Source: Coturnix japonica (taxonomy: Eukaryota > Chordata > Aves > Galliformes > Phasianidae). Taken from it: a stretch of 64,000 bases of DNA. The stretch covers positions 163,475-227,474 of the forward strand of contig NC_029531.1 in NCBI RefSeq assembly GCF_001577835.2. Reading direction: 5' to 3'. Under the pieces are notes generated by a model. The model searched no databases and was not told the origin of the DNA. It was given only the letters and a program-made list of their open reading frames with translations. Made by a program: the position numbers and the translations under genes. Shown piece by piece: positions 46,401 to 57,929 of the stretch; within the stretch, counting starts at the first letter, position 1, and each line of letters begins with the position of its first letter.

Positions 46401-47386
46401 GAATTTGGGGTCTTCACAGCAGGTTATATTTGGGATGACAAATCCCCTCTGACTATGCACTGCTTTTCTCTTTCTTTTTTAGATAATGTCTGTGAAGAGA
46501 TGAGTAAGTCTCCTCTCCCATACAAAAAACATTGGGGTCTTCCTTTGTGGGCTGTAGGATGAGATGTTCCTCCATCACACATGTTACTATTCTCTTTCTT
46601 TTCCAGTAAAACATTATGAAGAAATGGGTGAGTCTCCCTGAGCAAATTAAAGACGCTGCCGTATGCCTGTTGGAGATGTTCCTCTCGTTGTGCATTTCTG
46701 CTTCTCCTTTGCAGCGATGACAAAAGGCAAGATGTGTTAGTCTCCCTTCCTGAACCAAACAGATCTGGGGTCTTTTCATGGCATCAACTGTGGGATGATA
46801 ACCAGAGCCTTCTCATCATGCATTGCTTATTTGCTCCTTTAGAGAAACACATTGTAGAACAAGGTGAGTCTTCCTTCCTCCCAGCCCCTGCAAAAAAACA
46901 CGGGGGTATTCTGAGCTGGGGATGAGATGTTTCCCCCATCATGGACTGCTTTTCTCATCACTATCCACTAGAATGAACTGAAGAATCAGGTAAGTCTGCT
47001 CCTCTGAACCAAAGGAATATGCAGTTTCCTACAGGATGACAAGCTGTACCATCTCATCTCTTGTTAATTTTCTACTTCTTTTCCATTGGTAGAAACTGAA
47101 GAATCGGGTGAGTCTTCCCCAGCCCAAAGCAATGTGGGGTTTTCCAAGGGATGACAGGCTGTCCCACCTCTGCATCCGTTGCTTTTCTCTTTATTCTCCA
47201 GAAGAACCGTCCAGAAGAGGACTGAGAGATGAACTTTGCCTCGCAGTAACTACAGGAGATGAGCTTCATAGACCACAGATTTCACAGGATACCAAACCTA
47301 CGACAAGTCCAAGCCAGCAAGGAAACTCACAGCAGGAGCAAGAGGAGCCAGTGCCTGTATTGAGGGAGAACCCTGCAGTTCTGTGA
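43444..47386 (+). CDS. BG-e: BG receptor with a rearranged heptad array, possibly decaying
   Basis: Exons: 43444-43543 (signal peptide), 43894-44235 (Ig-V; SAELLHHYQNGEDLEQMQEY, SGTYSCVVHDGDDY), 44595-44699 (membrane, DPFSQVTHPWKVAL), first heptad 45008-45028. A pair of heptad exons then occurs three times in a 230-base tandem repeat: 45382-45402/45512-45531, 45614-45634/45745-45760, 45843-45863/45974-45994. The second members are 20, 16 and 21 bases long, so only the last keeps the frame. More heptads: 46103, 46234, 46355, 46483, 46607, 46715 and 46843. Two short ones follow: 46972-46989 (18 bases, with TGA in phase) and 47093-47107 (15 bases). Last exon 47202-47386 ends ENPAVL. A functional product would have to skip several exons. 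Ig-V type matches BG-b, membrane exon matches BG-d/f. Confidence 0.75.
45350..46030. repeat. Threefold 230-base tandem repeat of a heptad exon pair
   Basis: Three copies with periods 232 and 229 bases. Each holds one GAGAAGAAATGCA(C/A)-type exon and one CAAGCTGAGGCACTGG-type exon with both introns. They are almost identical, so the event is recent. Confidence 0.9.
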
Positions 47387-47652
47387 GCCAAAGCTGCCCC
47401 AAGGAGCACCGAGCTGAGGATGTGCGACCTCCAATTCAAATCCAATTGGAAGAAAATAACCAAAGAAAGGAAGAATACAGGAGGAAGGCAGAGAGCCTGG
47501 ATAAGATATGGACACATAGGGAAATAATAAGACCATGTATCAGGGTTTGTGGAATCCAGTGAATATGTAATGCTTTTGTTAATATAAGTATGCACACAGA
47601 AGCTGAGGCAGAGAACTGCTTTGGGTGCTAAAACTGTTCTCTTTTGTAATAT

Positions 47653-47658
47653 AATAAA
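47653..47658 (+). terminator. BG-e polyadenylation signal
   Basis: AATAAA in the same context as behind BG-d and BG-f (TGTAATATAATAAAGGATAC). Confidence 0.8.
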
Positions 47659-47659
47659 G

Positions 47660-49247
47660 GATACCTGCTGGTGGTTATCGATCATTGTTATCAGTTACTG
47701 GGGGTTTGGTTCCATGAAACAGGGTGATTATTCATCCTGGCACCAAAGCAACGTGGGCTCCATGGGATAACAAGCCAACCCATCATACCATGCATTGCCA
47801 TCCAAGCAGAACAAGGCTCCCTCCAGGAAGCTAAAAAGGAAGAAATTAATAGCCAAAAAATACACAACACCAAGAAAATTAAATAAAGGATACTGAAAAA
47901 CAATCTATAATTAAAAGAATAACTTAAAAAAACAACACACCATCCTTCCTCAAGGGGGGATGCAGTGATGGCAGCCCTTCGTGTCCCTTCTTGGTGCTAT
48001 GAGAACAGCCCCACACTTCAGAGCTGATCCTGTGAGCACCATAGAAGGCTATGGTGGGGGGTCTCTCCTACACAAGGACCCCCATCACTCACACTGAACG
48101 CCCAAAGAAACAACAGCTGCCCAATGGTTGCTCCTGGCAGCTCAGCCACGTGCTTCTCATCCCAGTAGTTCTGATGGTAACCATTAATGAAGAGCGCATC
48201 CAGCTGCTTGTTGCTTGGGTGGGAGCTGCAGGATGAGCCTGGAGCCTAAAATGCTTCCAGCACACATCCCAGGGGACGGCCCTCCTCCTTTCACTCCCCG
48301 CCATTACACCTCTCCTTCATTAAAGCAGTACAGATTGCATGCACTGAGTGCACTGAGCCATTGCCCACCTTCCCCACAAACCCTTCCTGGTCCCCACAAA
48401 CCCTTCACCACGGGAAGAGTGGCTCTGGGGTTGCGACAGGAGTAAAGATTCAATACTTCATGCATTAATGGTTGGTTAATTACGAATTCTCATTGACCAA
48501 AGAAACCATCACAACTTGGATATGGCTCAGAGCAAACTCATTGAGCACACGCCATGGCTGTGCTATGGCAATGCTTCTCCTGGCTCCATGCAGCGGTTGG
48601 TTGCAGAGCCCCAGGGCTTTACATGAAACTGCAGTGGGATGTCAGTGTTCAGAGGTCCCCAACTGTCTGCCCCATTGCCAAAGGGGTAAAGTTCATCAAA
48701 GGGAATTACCACACCCTGGAGCTGGGCAAGGTAGAAGCTGGTCAAAGGAAGATGCTGGGCAAAGGTAGAAGCTGGGTGTAGCCGTGCAGTTCCAGCAGCT
48801 CAGGTGAGGGGTTTCTGTCTCCGTGGGGCTCCTTGTAGGGGAAATCCTTCTGGGGTCACCTGCTCTTCCCCTCAGCCTGTGAGGAGCACCGGCACTGCCC
48901 AAGGCGGTGCTGGCTGTGCTCATGGAACTCGTGTTTGAGTGACCCCATCCCCTCCTCCACTGCTGGCTGTAACCCTCTGAGCCTTTCTCTTCTCCTACAG
49001 CTTCTTCCTGCATATCCTTCTCCAACTTTTTCCCCATCTTCTTTCCAAATCTTCTTCCCCTTCTTCTCCATCATTTCCTTAACCAACTCCTTCTCCATTT
49101 CATTCACCCTCTAATTTTCTCATCTTCTTTTCTCATTGTTTAACAATTTTTTATCCATCTACTCCATCTCCTTCACCATCTCCTTCTTAGTCTCCTTCCT
49201 CTCTCTCCTTTCCCCAACTCCTTCCCCCCTCCTCTCCTCCAGCACAG
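47660..49247 (+). promoter_or_regulatory. Intergenic unit and 5' flank of BG-f
   Basis: No gene seen. It repeats the BG spacer found at 41905-43440 almost entirely, including the CACGTG E-box (about 48147) and the CT-rich leader before the ATG. Confidence 0.6.
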
Positions 49248-52200
49248 ATGGGCTTCACATCGGGCTGCAAATACCCCAGTTTCTCCCATCCCTGGAGGAC
49301 CCTCCTGGCTCATCTCGTGGCTCTGCACCTTCTCCATCTGGGATCAGGTAGGGGTCCTGTGGGGCTGCTGTTCCTGGCACTGGTTTTGATGTGGGTCCAG
49401 GGAGCGGCCGTGGGGCAAAGGAGGACCCAAGCCCAGCACCCAGCCCTGCTTTGCTTTCACTTTAACTTTGGCTCTTTCATGTGATTTTGGGTAGAATTTA
49501 TGCCTCTTTTCTTTCACCACACGTTGTGAGTGGGCTCCCACCCCCAGGAATCCTTCCCTACTCCCTCCTGCTCCCTCTCCAGTGCTTTGACATGGGATGG
49601 AGCACACACCCACTCACCCTGTGCCGCTCTATGCTCCTACATTCACACAGCCACCATCTCGCCATCTCTCTGTGCCCTTCTCATTGCATAGCACAGCTCA
49701 CAGTGGTGGCACCAAACCTTCATGTCACTGCCAACGTGGGACAGGATGTCGTGCTGCGCTGTCAGTTGTCCCCTTGCAAGGATGCTTGGCACTCAGACAT
49801 CAGATGGTTCCAGCACGGGTCTGCTGGGCTTGTGCACCACTACCAAAATGGATTGGACCTGGAGCAGATGGAGGAATATAAAGGGAGGACAGAACTGCTC
49901 AGGAATGGCCTCTCTGATGGAAACCTGGATCTGCGCATCACTGCAGTGAGCTTCGCCGATAGTGGGTCCTACATCTGTGCTGTGCAAGATTTTGATGGCT
50001 ATGCAGAAGCTGTAGTGGAGCTGGAGGTGTCAGGTCAGTGGCTGGAGTGTCCATGGATGGAGATCTGAAGGACAGCAGCCTTTGGAAGAGGTGTGGTCTG
50101 AATTGCCACATGAGATTCTGGAGCTGCAGCGGGTGCATGATGTGATTTGGGGATGGATCTGCATGGATGAGGTGGCTGGGTTGGGCTTGTGGGATGGGTT
50201 TCTTCTTGTCTCAATGGAATTGTGCACACAATGCTGAGCTGTTCTTCTACCTGTGCCAAGCTGGGGACACTGCCATTGTGTGTCACTGCTCCCTGGTTGC
50301 TGCCCCTTTGAGTTCTGTCATCTCCCAAGGATGAATCTTTCTTTTCCACAGATGGGAATGAAAAAGGAACCTAATTCCTGATGTTTGTTCCAGATCCCTT
50401 TTCCCAAATCGTCCATCCCTGGAAGGTGGCTCTGGCTGTGGTCATCATACTTCTGGTTGGGTCATCTGTTCTCATCATTTTTTTTCTCCATAGAAAGCAA
50501 GGTGAGCTGAGAGCAGAGGGGACAGAGTACAGGGAGGTGTTGTGTAGGGACAGGGATGGTCGGGGTGGTGCTGAGCTCTACTCCATGGAGCTACACAGAA
50601 GGAGGAAGGGAGATTTTTCCCGGGATTCCCAGTGTTCATTAAATAACATTCAGCTTTAGTTTTTGTAAATGAAGGAAGGGGAAAAAGGAGAGGAGTGTTA
50701 AGATGGGAACGTGGGTCGACCGTGTGGCAGGTGGAAAGGCCCAGACCTTCTGAAGTCATTCACACATACCAAGGTGCCCCGCTAACCACATCTTCCTCTT
50801 CTTTGTTTTCCAGTGGCACAGAACAGAGTGCTGAGTGAGTCCTTCCAGCCCCTTCCACCACCAAAGTCCCTTTAATGGAACTGATAGAAGACAGCAGAGT
50901 GCTGGGTTTATGCCATGTGCTGGGAACATGGGATCTTTGTGTCCTTGGCTTGTGTTGGTGTTGTGGGATGCATTGTGTAATGGGATGTGTCGGTCCTGAT
51001 CAATTCTCATACACAACTCCTGCCCTATCCGTTCATTTCTATTAGCTTAATTTCTTCTTGGGACCAAAATGGTTATTAGCCATTTCCCAGAACAAAAAGA
51101 TTTGGGGTCTGGGCATAGGAGTAGCCATGAGATGAGGATCTCATCCCTCTGACTGTGCATTTCTTACGTTTCTATTTTGCAGAGGGAAAAAATGCAGCAT
51201 TGGGTAAGTGTCTTTCCTAATCAGAAAGAATTCAGGGTCTCCCCATGACATTAACCATAGGGTGATCATCTGTCCCCTCTGACCACGCACTGCTCTGATC
51301 TTTCTTTTCCAGCGGAACAAGCTGAGAAACTGGGTGAGTTTTATTGGGCAAACCAAAGATCTTTGTGTCTTCCTATGGGAAGCACTTCTCTCTGACCATC
51401 TGCAGCCTTTGTGCTTGTTTTTTCCATACTAATGCTTTAATTCCTTCTTGGGACCCAAGTGGTCATTTTGCCACTCAGCAGAATAATAAGATTTGGAGTC
51501 TGTGTATAGGAGCAGCCATGGGATGAGAAGCTGTATATTCTGATCATGCATTTCCTTTGTATTTGTTTTGCAGAGAGAAAAGACGCATCATTGGGTGAGT
51601 CTCCATCCCCAAATTGAGGGAATTCAGGGTCCCCCTATGGCATCAACTGTGGGATGAGCAGCTGCCCCATCTGACCAAGCACTGCTTCTCTCTTACTTTT
51701 CCAGCGGAACAAGCTAAAAGAATGGGTGAGTTTTATTTGACACACCAAAGAACTTTGGCTCTTCCTATGAGAAGCTGTTCTCTTTGAACATCTGCAGCAT
51801 TTGTGCTTTGTTTTTTTAACTTCCTATTGGTTTAATTCCTTCTTGGGACCCAAGTGACCATAGGCTGGGTTAATGGGATGTGTTGATCCTGATTGATCCA
51901 CATGTAGAACTCTTGTCCAATCTGTTCCTTCCTATTGGTTTAATTCCTTCTTGGAATTTTGAGTTCTCATTGGCCCATTCCCAGAAGAAAAAGATTTGGG
52001 GACTGGGCATGACCGCATTCATGAGATCAGAAGATGCTTCTTCTGACCATGTATTTCTTTTGCTCCCATTTTGCAGAAAGAACAGATGAACTGCTGGGTA
52101 AGTCTCCTTCCCCATACTGAGGGAATCTGGGGTCTCCCTATGGCATCAACTGTGGGATGAGCAGCTGCACCCCTGACCATGGACTGCTCTGCTCTTTCTT

Positions 52201-55200
52201 TTCCAGTGAAACTACCTTCGATTTTGAGTAAGTCTCCCTTTACAGTCCTATATTTACAATGTTCTACCATTGTGAGCTGTGGGATGAGCTGTTCTGCTCA
52301 TCACACATTATTTCTGTTTTTCCTTTACAGAGAGAAGTGATGCAAAGTTGGGTGAGTCACCCACCCCAAACCAAAGACATTTAGGAATCTCCTGTGGGAT
52401 CAGCCATGGGATGACCGTCTGACCCTTCTCACTGTGCTTTTCTCATTTGTTTCTTTCACAGATACACTGGCCGGAAAACTGGGTGAGAACTCCCTCCCAT
52501 ATGAGGAAAGAAAAAGGGGCTCTGCCTGTGTGAGCCGTGGGATGAGACATTCCTCTCATCGTGCATTGCTTTTCTCTCTTTTCCAGTGGAAATAACTGAA
52601 AAATTCGGTGAGTCTTCTTTCCCAAAACAATGGACCATGAAGATTCCCATAGGATGACAAGATACCAAACCTCATCACACAGAGATTCTTCTTTCTTTTT
52701 TGCAGACATTTGGAATTCTCAGCTGAGTAAGTTGCAGTTACTAAACAGGGAATTTGGGGTCTTCCTAAAGGGACTGCATATGGGATTATAATTCCCCTCT
52801 TACCATGCACTGTGTTTCTCTTCCATTTCCAGAGATCCACTATAGAATTATGCGTGAGTCTCCCCTCCCAAACTAAAAACACTGGAGACTGCCTGTGTGA
52901 GCTGTGTGATGAGATGCTGCTCTCATTACACACTGTTTCTGCTTTTCCTTTCCAGAATTACGTGCTTTTCAGCTGAGTAAGTCACACTCCCTGCACTGAA
53001 GGAATCTGGGGTCTTCCCACGGGATCAGCCATGGGATGAGCATCTGACCCTTCTCATCATGCATTTATTGGTTTCTTTTGCAGAGAACCTAGTTGCAGAA
53101 CTCGGTGAGTCCTCCCTCCCAAATTCAAAATGCTGGCGTCTCCCTGTGTTAGCTTTGGGATGAGATGTTGCTCTCATTGTGCACTGCTTCTGCTTTTTCT
53201 TTCCAGAGAAAACGGACACAGTGTTGGGTGAGTCTCCCTCTCTAAACCAAAGAGATTTGGGGTCTTCCCATGGGAGCACCCATGCAATGATAATCTGACC
53301 CTTTGCATCATCCATTGCTTATGCCTCCGTTTAGCAGAGATACGAGCCGTTAAAATTGGTGAGTCCACCATCCCACATTTGATTTTTAAAAAAAGGGGGT
53401 TCTTACTGTGTGAACTGTTGGATGAGATGCTCCTCTCACCATGCACTGCTTTTCTTTTTCTGTCTAGTGGAACGAACTGAAGCACTGGGTGAGTCTTCTT
53501 CCTCAAACCCAAAGAATATGGCGTTTCCCATGGGATGACAGGATGTCCCACCTCATCATGTTGCGCTTTCTCCTTTTTTTTTTTTTTCCAGAGATACAGA
53601 GATCAAAGCTGGGTAAGTTGCAGTCACTGAACTGAGGGAATCTGGTGTCTTCCCAAAGGACTGCCATTCAGAGGGACCTTGACAGGCTTGAAAGCTGGGC
53701 CCGGGTGAACCTAATGAGGTTCAACACGGCAAAGTGCAAGGTTTTGCACTTGGGCCGGAAGAACCCCGACAGGCGGGAGGGAGTTGGTCCCTTGAGAGGG
53801 CAGCTCGGCTGGAGAAGGACCTGGGGGTCCTGATAGATGAGAAAACTTAAACAGTGAAGCCAGCAGTGTTGCGCTCTTGGCACGCCAGAAAGGCAAAATG
53901 GGATCCGTGGGGCTCCCCATCAGGAGGAGGGGTGGTCAGCAGGGCATAGGGGAGGTGACTGTTCCCTCTCTACTCTTGCTCTTGTGAGGCCCCCATCTGG
54001 GTACTTGTGTCGAGGTGTGCGGAGCCCTCGTACAAAAAGATATGGGAGATTTTGGAAAGGGTCCAGAGGAGAGCCACGGAAGATGATCAGGGGCTGGAGC
54101 ACCTCCCCATTAGTGAGGACAGGCTGAGGGATTGGGTTTGTTCAGCCTGGAGAAGAGTAAGGAGTTGCGGGGGTGACCTCATTGGCAAGCCTTTCAATAA
54201 CCTTGAAGGGAACTTACTCCCAGGAGCGGGAGTAAACTTCTGCGAAAGGGCTATAATAGCAGGGATAGGAAATTGGTTTTAAGTTAAAAGAGGAAGATTT
54301 AGTTGGATGTTAGGGGAAAGTTCTTTACTAGAAGAGTGGTTAGGTCCGGTGGAACAGGCTGGCACAGTGCTGCCCAGTGAGGTTGTGGATGCCCCGTCCT
54401 TGGAGGTGTTCAAGACCAGGTTGGACGGGGCCCTGGGCAACCTGATCTAGTAAAGGCATATGTTTGGTGGCCCTGCTAGGCAGGGGGGTTGGAACTACAT
54501 GATCCTTGAGGTCCCTTCCAACCCGGGTAATTCTGTGATTCTGTGACTGTGTATGGGATGAAAACACCCTCTGACCATACACTGCTTTTCTCTTTCTTTG
54601 CCAGAGAACCACTGTGAAGAGATGGGTGAGTCCCCTCCAAAAACACTGGGATCTTCCTATGGGAGCTGTGGAATGAAATGCTCCTCCCATCACAAACTGT
54701 TTCTGCTTTTGCTTTATAGATTCAATTGTTGCAGTTCTGAGTGAGTCTCCCTCCCTGTACAGAAGGAATGTGGGGTCTTCCCATGATATCAGCCATGGGA
54801 TGATTTATTGACCCTTCTGATTACTTGTTTATCTTTTGTTTCTTTTGCAGAGAAACACACTGCAGAACTGGGTGAGTGCTCCCTCTCAAAGCAGAAATAA
54901 AGGGGCATCAGCCTGTGTGAGCTGTGGGATGAGATGCTGCTAACATCCTATGTTGCATTTCTCTTACTTTTCCAGAGGTCCACAGTTCTGAAATGGGTGA
55001 GTGTCCCCTCTCAAATAAAAAATGCTGGAGTCTTCCTGTGTGAGCTGTGGGTTGAGCTGTCCTCTCATCCTGTGTTCTTTCTGCTTTTCTTTGCAGAGAG
55101 AAGGGATGAAATGTTGGGTGAGTTTCCCTTCCCAAAATCAAAGTGATCTGAGGCATGCTATCAGCCATGGGGTGATCATCTGACTCTTTTCATCATACAT

Positions 55201-55648
55201 TTCTTTTTACTTCTGTTGCAGAGGAACAAGTTGCAAAACTGGGTGAGTGCCCCTACCCAAATTAAAAGGAAGAGGTCCTATCTGTTTCAGCTGTGGGATG
55301 AGACATTCCTCTCTCTCATCACGTGTTTCTTTTCTTTCTCTTTTCCAGTGGAACAAACTGAAGCATTTCGTGAGTCTTTCCCAACCCAAAGCAATGTGGG
55401 GTTTCCCATAAGATGACAGGCTGTCCCACCTCAGCATCCGTTGCTTTTCTCTTTATTCTCCAGAAAAACCATCCAGAAGAGGACTGGAAGATGAGCCGTG
55501 CCACACAGTAACCATAGGAGATGAGCTTCATGGACCACAGATTGCACAGGATACCAAACCCACGATAAGTCCAAGCCAGCAAGGAAACCCACAGCAGGAC
55601 CAAGAGGAGCCAGTGTCTGTATTGAGTGAGAACCCTGCAGTTCTGTGA
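49248..55648 (+). CDS. BG-f: full-length BG receptor with 25 heptad exons
   Basis: Exons: 49248-49347 (signal peptide, MGFTSGCKYPSF), 49692-50033 (Ig-V; VVLRCQLSP, SGSYICAVQDFDGYAEAV), 50394-50501 (membrane, 108 bases, DPFSQIVHPWKVAL), 25 exons of 21 bases (starts 50814, 51183, 51313, 51574, 51705, 52077, 52207, 52331, 52462, 52587, 52706, 52833, 52956, 53084, 53207, 53338, 53468, 53592, 54605, 54720, 54851, 54976, 55097, 55222, 55349), last exon 55464-55648 (ending ENPAVL). The sum is 1260 bases, 419 residues, with no stop in any heptad or junction codon. The coiled-coil tail is the longest of the set. A CR1 element sits in the intron between heptads 18 and 19. This is the best candidate for an intact expressed BG gene here. 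Confidence 0.9.
53660..54548 (+). mobile_element. CR1 LINE 3' end inside a BG-f intron
   Basis: 5'-truncated CR1 in plus orientation, with the conserved 3' region (AACCTAATGAGGTTCAACA, GCACTTGGGCCGGAAGAACC, GGTCCCTTCCAACCCGGGTA) and the ending ATTCTGTGATTCTGTGA. It lies between two 21-base exons (ending 53612 and starting 54605) and does not touch their splice sites. Sequence homologous to the normal intron continues on both sides. Confidence 0.95.
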
Positions 55649-55908
55649 GCCAAAGCTGACCAAGGGGGCACCGAGCTGAGGATGTGCGACCTCCAACTCA
55701 AATCCAATTGCAAGAGAATAACCATAGTAAGAAATGGTAACAGGATGAAGCCAGAGAGCCTGGATAAGATACGGTCACATTCGGAAATAATTTGGCCATG
55801 TATCAGGGTTTGTGGACATGTAAGCAATATCTAACACTTTTGGATACATAAGAATGCACTGAGGTAGAGAACTGCTTTGGGTGCTAACACCATTCTCTAT
55901 TGTAATAT

Positions 55909-55914
55909 AATAAA
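55909..55914 (+). terminator. BG-f polyadenylation signal
   Basis: AATAAA in TGTAATATAATAAACGATAC, about 260 bases after the stop. Confidence 0.8.
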
Positions 55915-55919
55915 CGATA

Positions 55920-56410
55920 CCTGCTGGTGGTTGTCAATCATTGATTGTTATCCGTTATGGGGGGTTTGGCTCCATGGCTGAGTCTTCATCCTGGCACCAA
56001 AGCAACATGGGCTCCATAGGATAACAAGCTGACCCTACTCACCATGCATTGCCTTCTCAGCAGAACAAGGCTAAAAAGGAAGAAAAGAAATTAATAGCCA
56101 AAAAATACACAAAACCAAGAAAATTAAATAGAGGATACTTTAAAAAAAATAATCTGTAATTATAACAATAACTTAAGAAAAGCCTCACCATCCTTCCTCA
56201 ATGGGGGAGCAGAGATGGCAGCCCTTCGTGCCCCATCGTGGTGCTATGAGAATAGCCCTGCATATCAGAGCTGACCCTCTGAACCCCACAGCGGGAGAGG
56301 GGTTCCTCATTCCACCCCATTAACCAAATCCTCATCAAGCAGCTTAAAACTCTGCCAAACGGTAACTGAACAAGCTCGGATCTTAAAATGGTTCCACCTC
56401 CTTACACCGC
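55920..56410. other. BG spacer remnant without a following BG gene
   Basis: It matches the start of the BG spacer seen behind BG-d and BG-e: GGTTTGG(T/C)TCCATG, the A-rich stretch, and GGCAGCCCTTCGTG(C/T)CCC at about 56218. It then breaks off before the promoter part. It looks like the scar of a lost BG unit, or the original edge of the array. Confidence 0.65.
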
Positions 56411-56509
56411 CCACCGTCCCGCCCCCTATGGGAGCGAGGCCAAAGAGAGGGGTTGGAATTACCCTTTGATATCATCACCCATTGGATCCACAGCCACAGA
56501 GCCCAAATG

Positions 56510-56965
56510 GGGAGGGGGGGCATTGGGGATTCCGTCATGCTTTGCCCCCCCCGCCCACCTCCCCACGTTTTATCCCCCCCAATGTAAGGGGGGGAGTTGG
56601 GGTTGGTCTGTATCCCCTTCATTAAGGCTATCGTGCTTTCCCCCCCCCCGACCCCCTCCCCACGCCCCATCGGGGCTCGGATGGACTCCCCCCATTGTAC
56701 AGGGAGGAGCTGGGGTTGGTCTGTATCCCCCTCCCTGGGGCCATTGGGGCTCACATCGTGCTTTGCCCCCCCCCCGACCCCCTCCCCACGTCCCATCGGG
56801 GCTGGGATGGACTCCCCCCAATATAAGGGGGAGGGTTGGGGTTGGTCTACATCCCCCACCTTGGGGGGTTTGCCCCCCCCGGACCCCATCCCCACCTCCC
56901 ATAGGGACCAGGTTGGACTCCCCCCTATGATGGGGGGGGGGGGGGGGGGGGGGGGGGGGAGGTTG
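56510..56965. repeat. GC-rich tandem repeat with a long G run
   Basis: Three to four units of about 120 bases, each with a C8-10 run, ACCCCCTCCCCACG, GGATGGACTCCCCCC and GGGTTGGGGTTGGTCT. At the end is a run of over 25 G (56931-56959). Both strands have strong G-quadruplex potential. Confidence 0.85.
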
Positions 56966-57075
56966 GCTGCGGGTGGGAGAAGCGGCTGAATTCCAAACCC
57001 CCCCCCCCCCCTTTAATTTCCTTTTAATTACTTCTTTTTCGTCTTCCATCGAGATTTTGGGGGGGTTTATAACGG

Positions 57076-57157
57076 GGTAGCGTGGCCGAGCGGTCTAAGG
57101 CGCTGGATTAAGGCTCCAGTCTCTTCGGGGGCGTGGGTTCGAATCCCACCGCTGCCA
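57076..57157 (+). tRNA. tRNA-Leu (AAG)
   Basis: 82 bases with acceptor stem GGTAGCG/CGCTGCC and discriminator A, A box TGGCCGAGCGG, anticodon AAG at 57110-57112 in the loop GGATTAAGGCTCC, a leucine-type long variable arm (TCTCTTCGGGGGCG) and B box GGTTCGAATCCC. No intron. A T-run terminator follows at about 57168-57172. Nothing suggests a pseudogene. Confidence 0.97.
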
Positions 57158-57199
57158 GGAAGATTCTTTTTGGTGCGGGGGGGCAGCCCCAACCCCGGC

Positions 57200-57560
57200 T
57201 GGCTTCACTTTCGCTGCGGTTATTCTACAAAAGCTTTGGTTTTGGGTAGAATTTCTGTCTCTTTTTTTTACCCCCAGCACAAGTGGGGGATGGGGAGACT
57301 CTAAAAGAGGCAGAGGAGAGGTTTCTGCTCCCTCCTGCCCCCCCAAAATAAGGGATAGGGAGACCTAAATGAGACCAAAAAGGGATAGGGAGTCCCATAG
57401 GAGACCTAAAGGAGCACATAAAAGGGATGGGGAGACCCTAAAAGAGGCATAGTAAGGGTTTCTGCTCTCCCCTTCCCCCTATAAAGGGATAGGGAGACCT
57501 AAAGGAGCCCAAAAAAGGGGTATTTCCATCCCAAAAATGGGATGTGGAGACCCAAATCTG
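57200..57560. repeat. BG intron-like relic and short purine repeats
   Basis: At 57203-57280 the sequence (TTCACTTTCGCTGCGGTT, TTTTGGGTAGAATTTCTGTC) matches the first intron of the BG genes. From about 57290 to 57560 it consists of degenerate GGGATAGGGAGACCTAAA units. No gene seen. Confidence 0.5.
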
Positions 57561-57929
57561 CCCCATTCTGTGCTATGACCCTACATCCACCCACCCTCTG
57601 TCCCCTCTATGCTACCCCCAGTCCCCAAGGCTTGGTAGGGGACATTGAGAAATGGTCCTTCCCCCAACCCTGGATCCCATTAAACACAACAAGAAAATTC
57701 CATGCTTTGTTTTGTTGTTTTTTTGGTCTTTTTCTTGTTAATTTGTGACAATGTTTTTGTTCCATCCTCTTACAGCGTCATAAATACAATACAGGACCAT
57801 CTTAGGATGCCATAAAAGCAATGGCACAACGAGCACAAACCCCTAAAGATCTTTGGAAGACCCCATTGCGTTGCAGACAAGCTGATGGAGATTCTCACCC
57901 CAAAGATTCAGCCCTCCCTTTTCCTTCTA

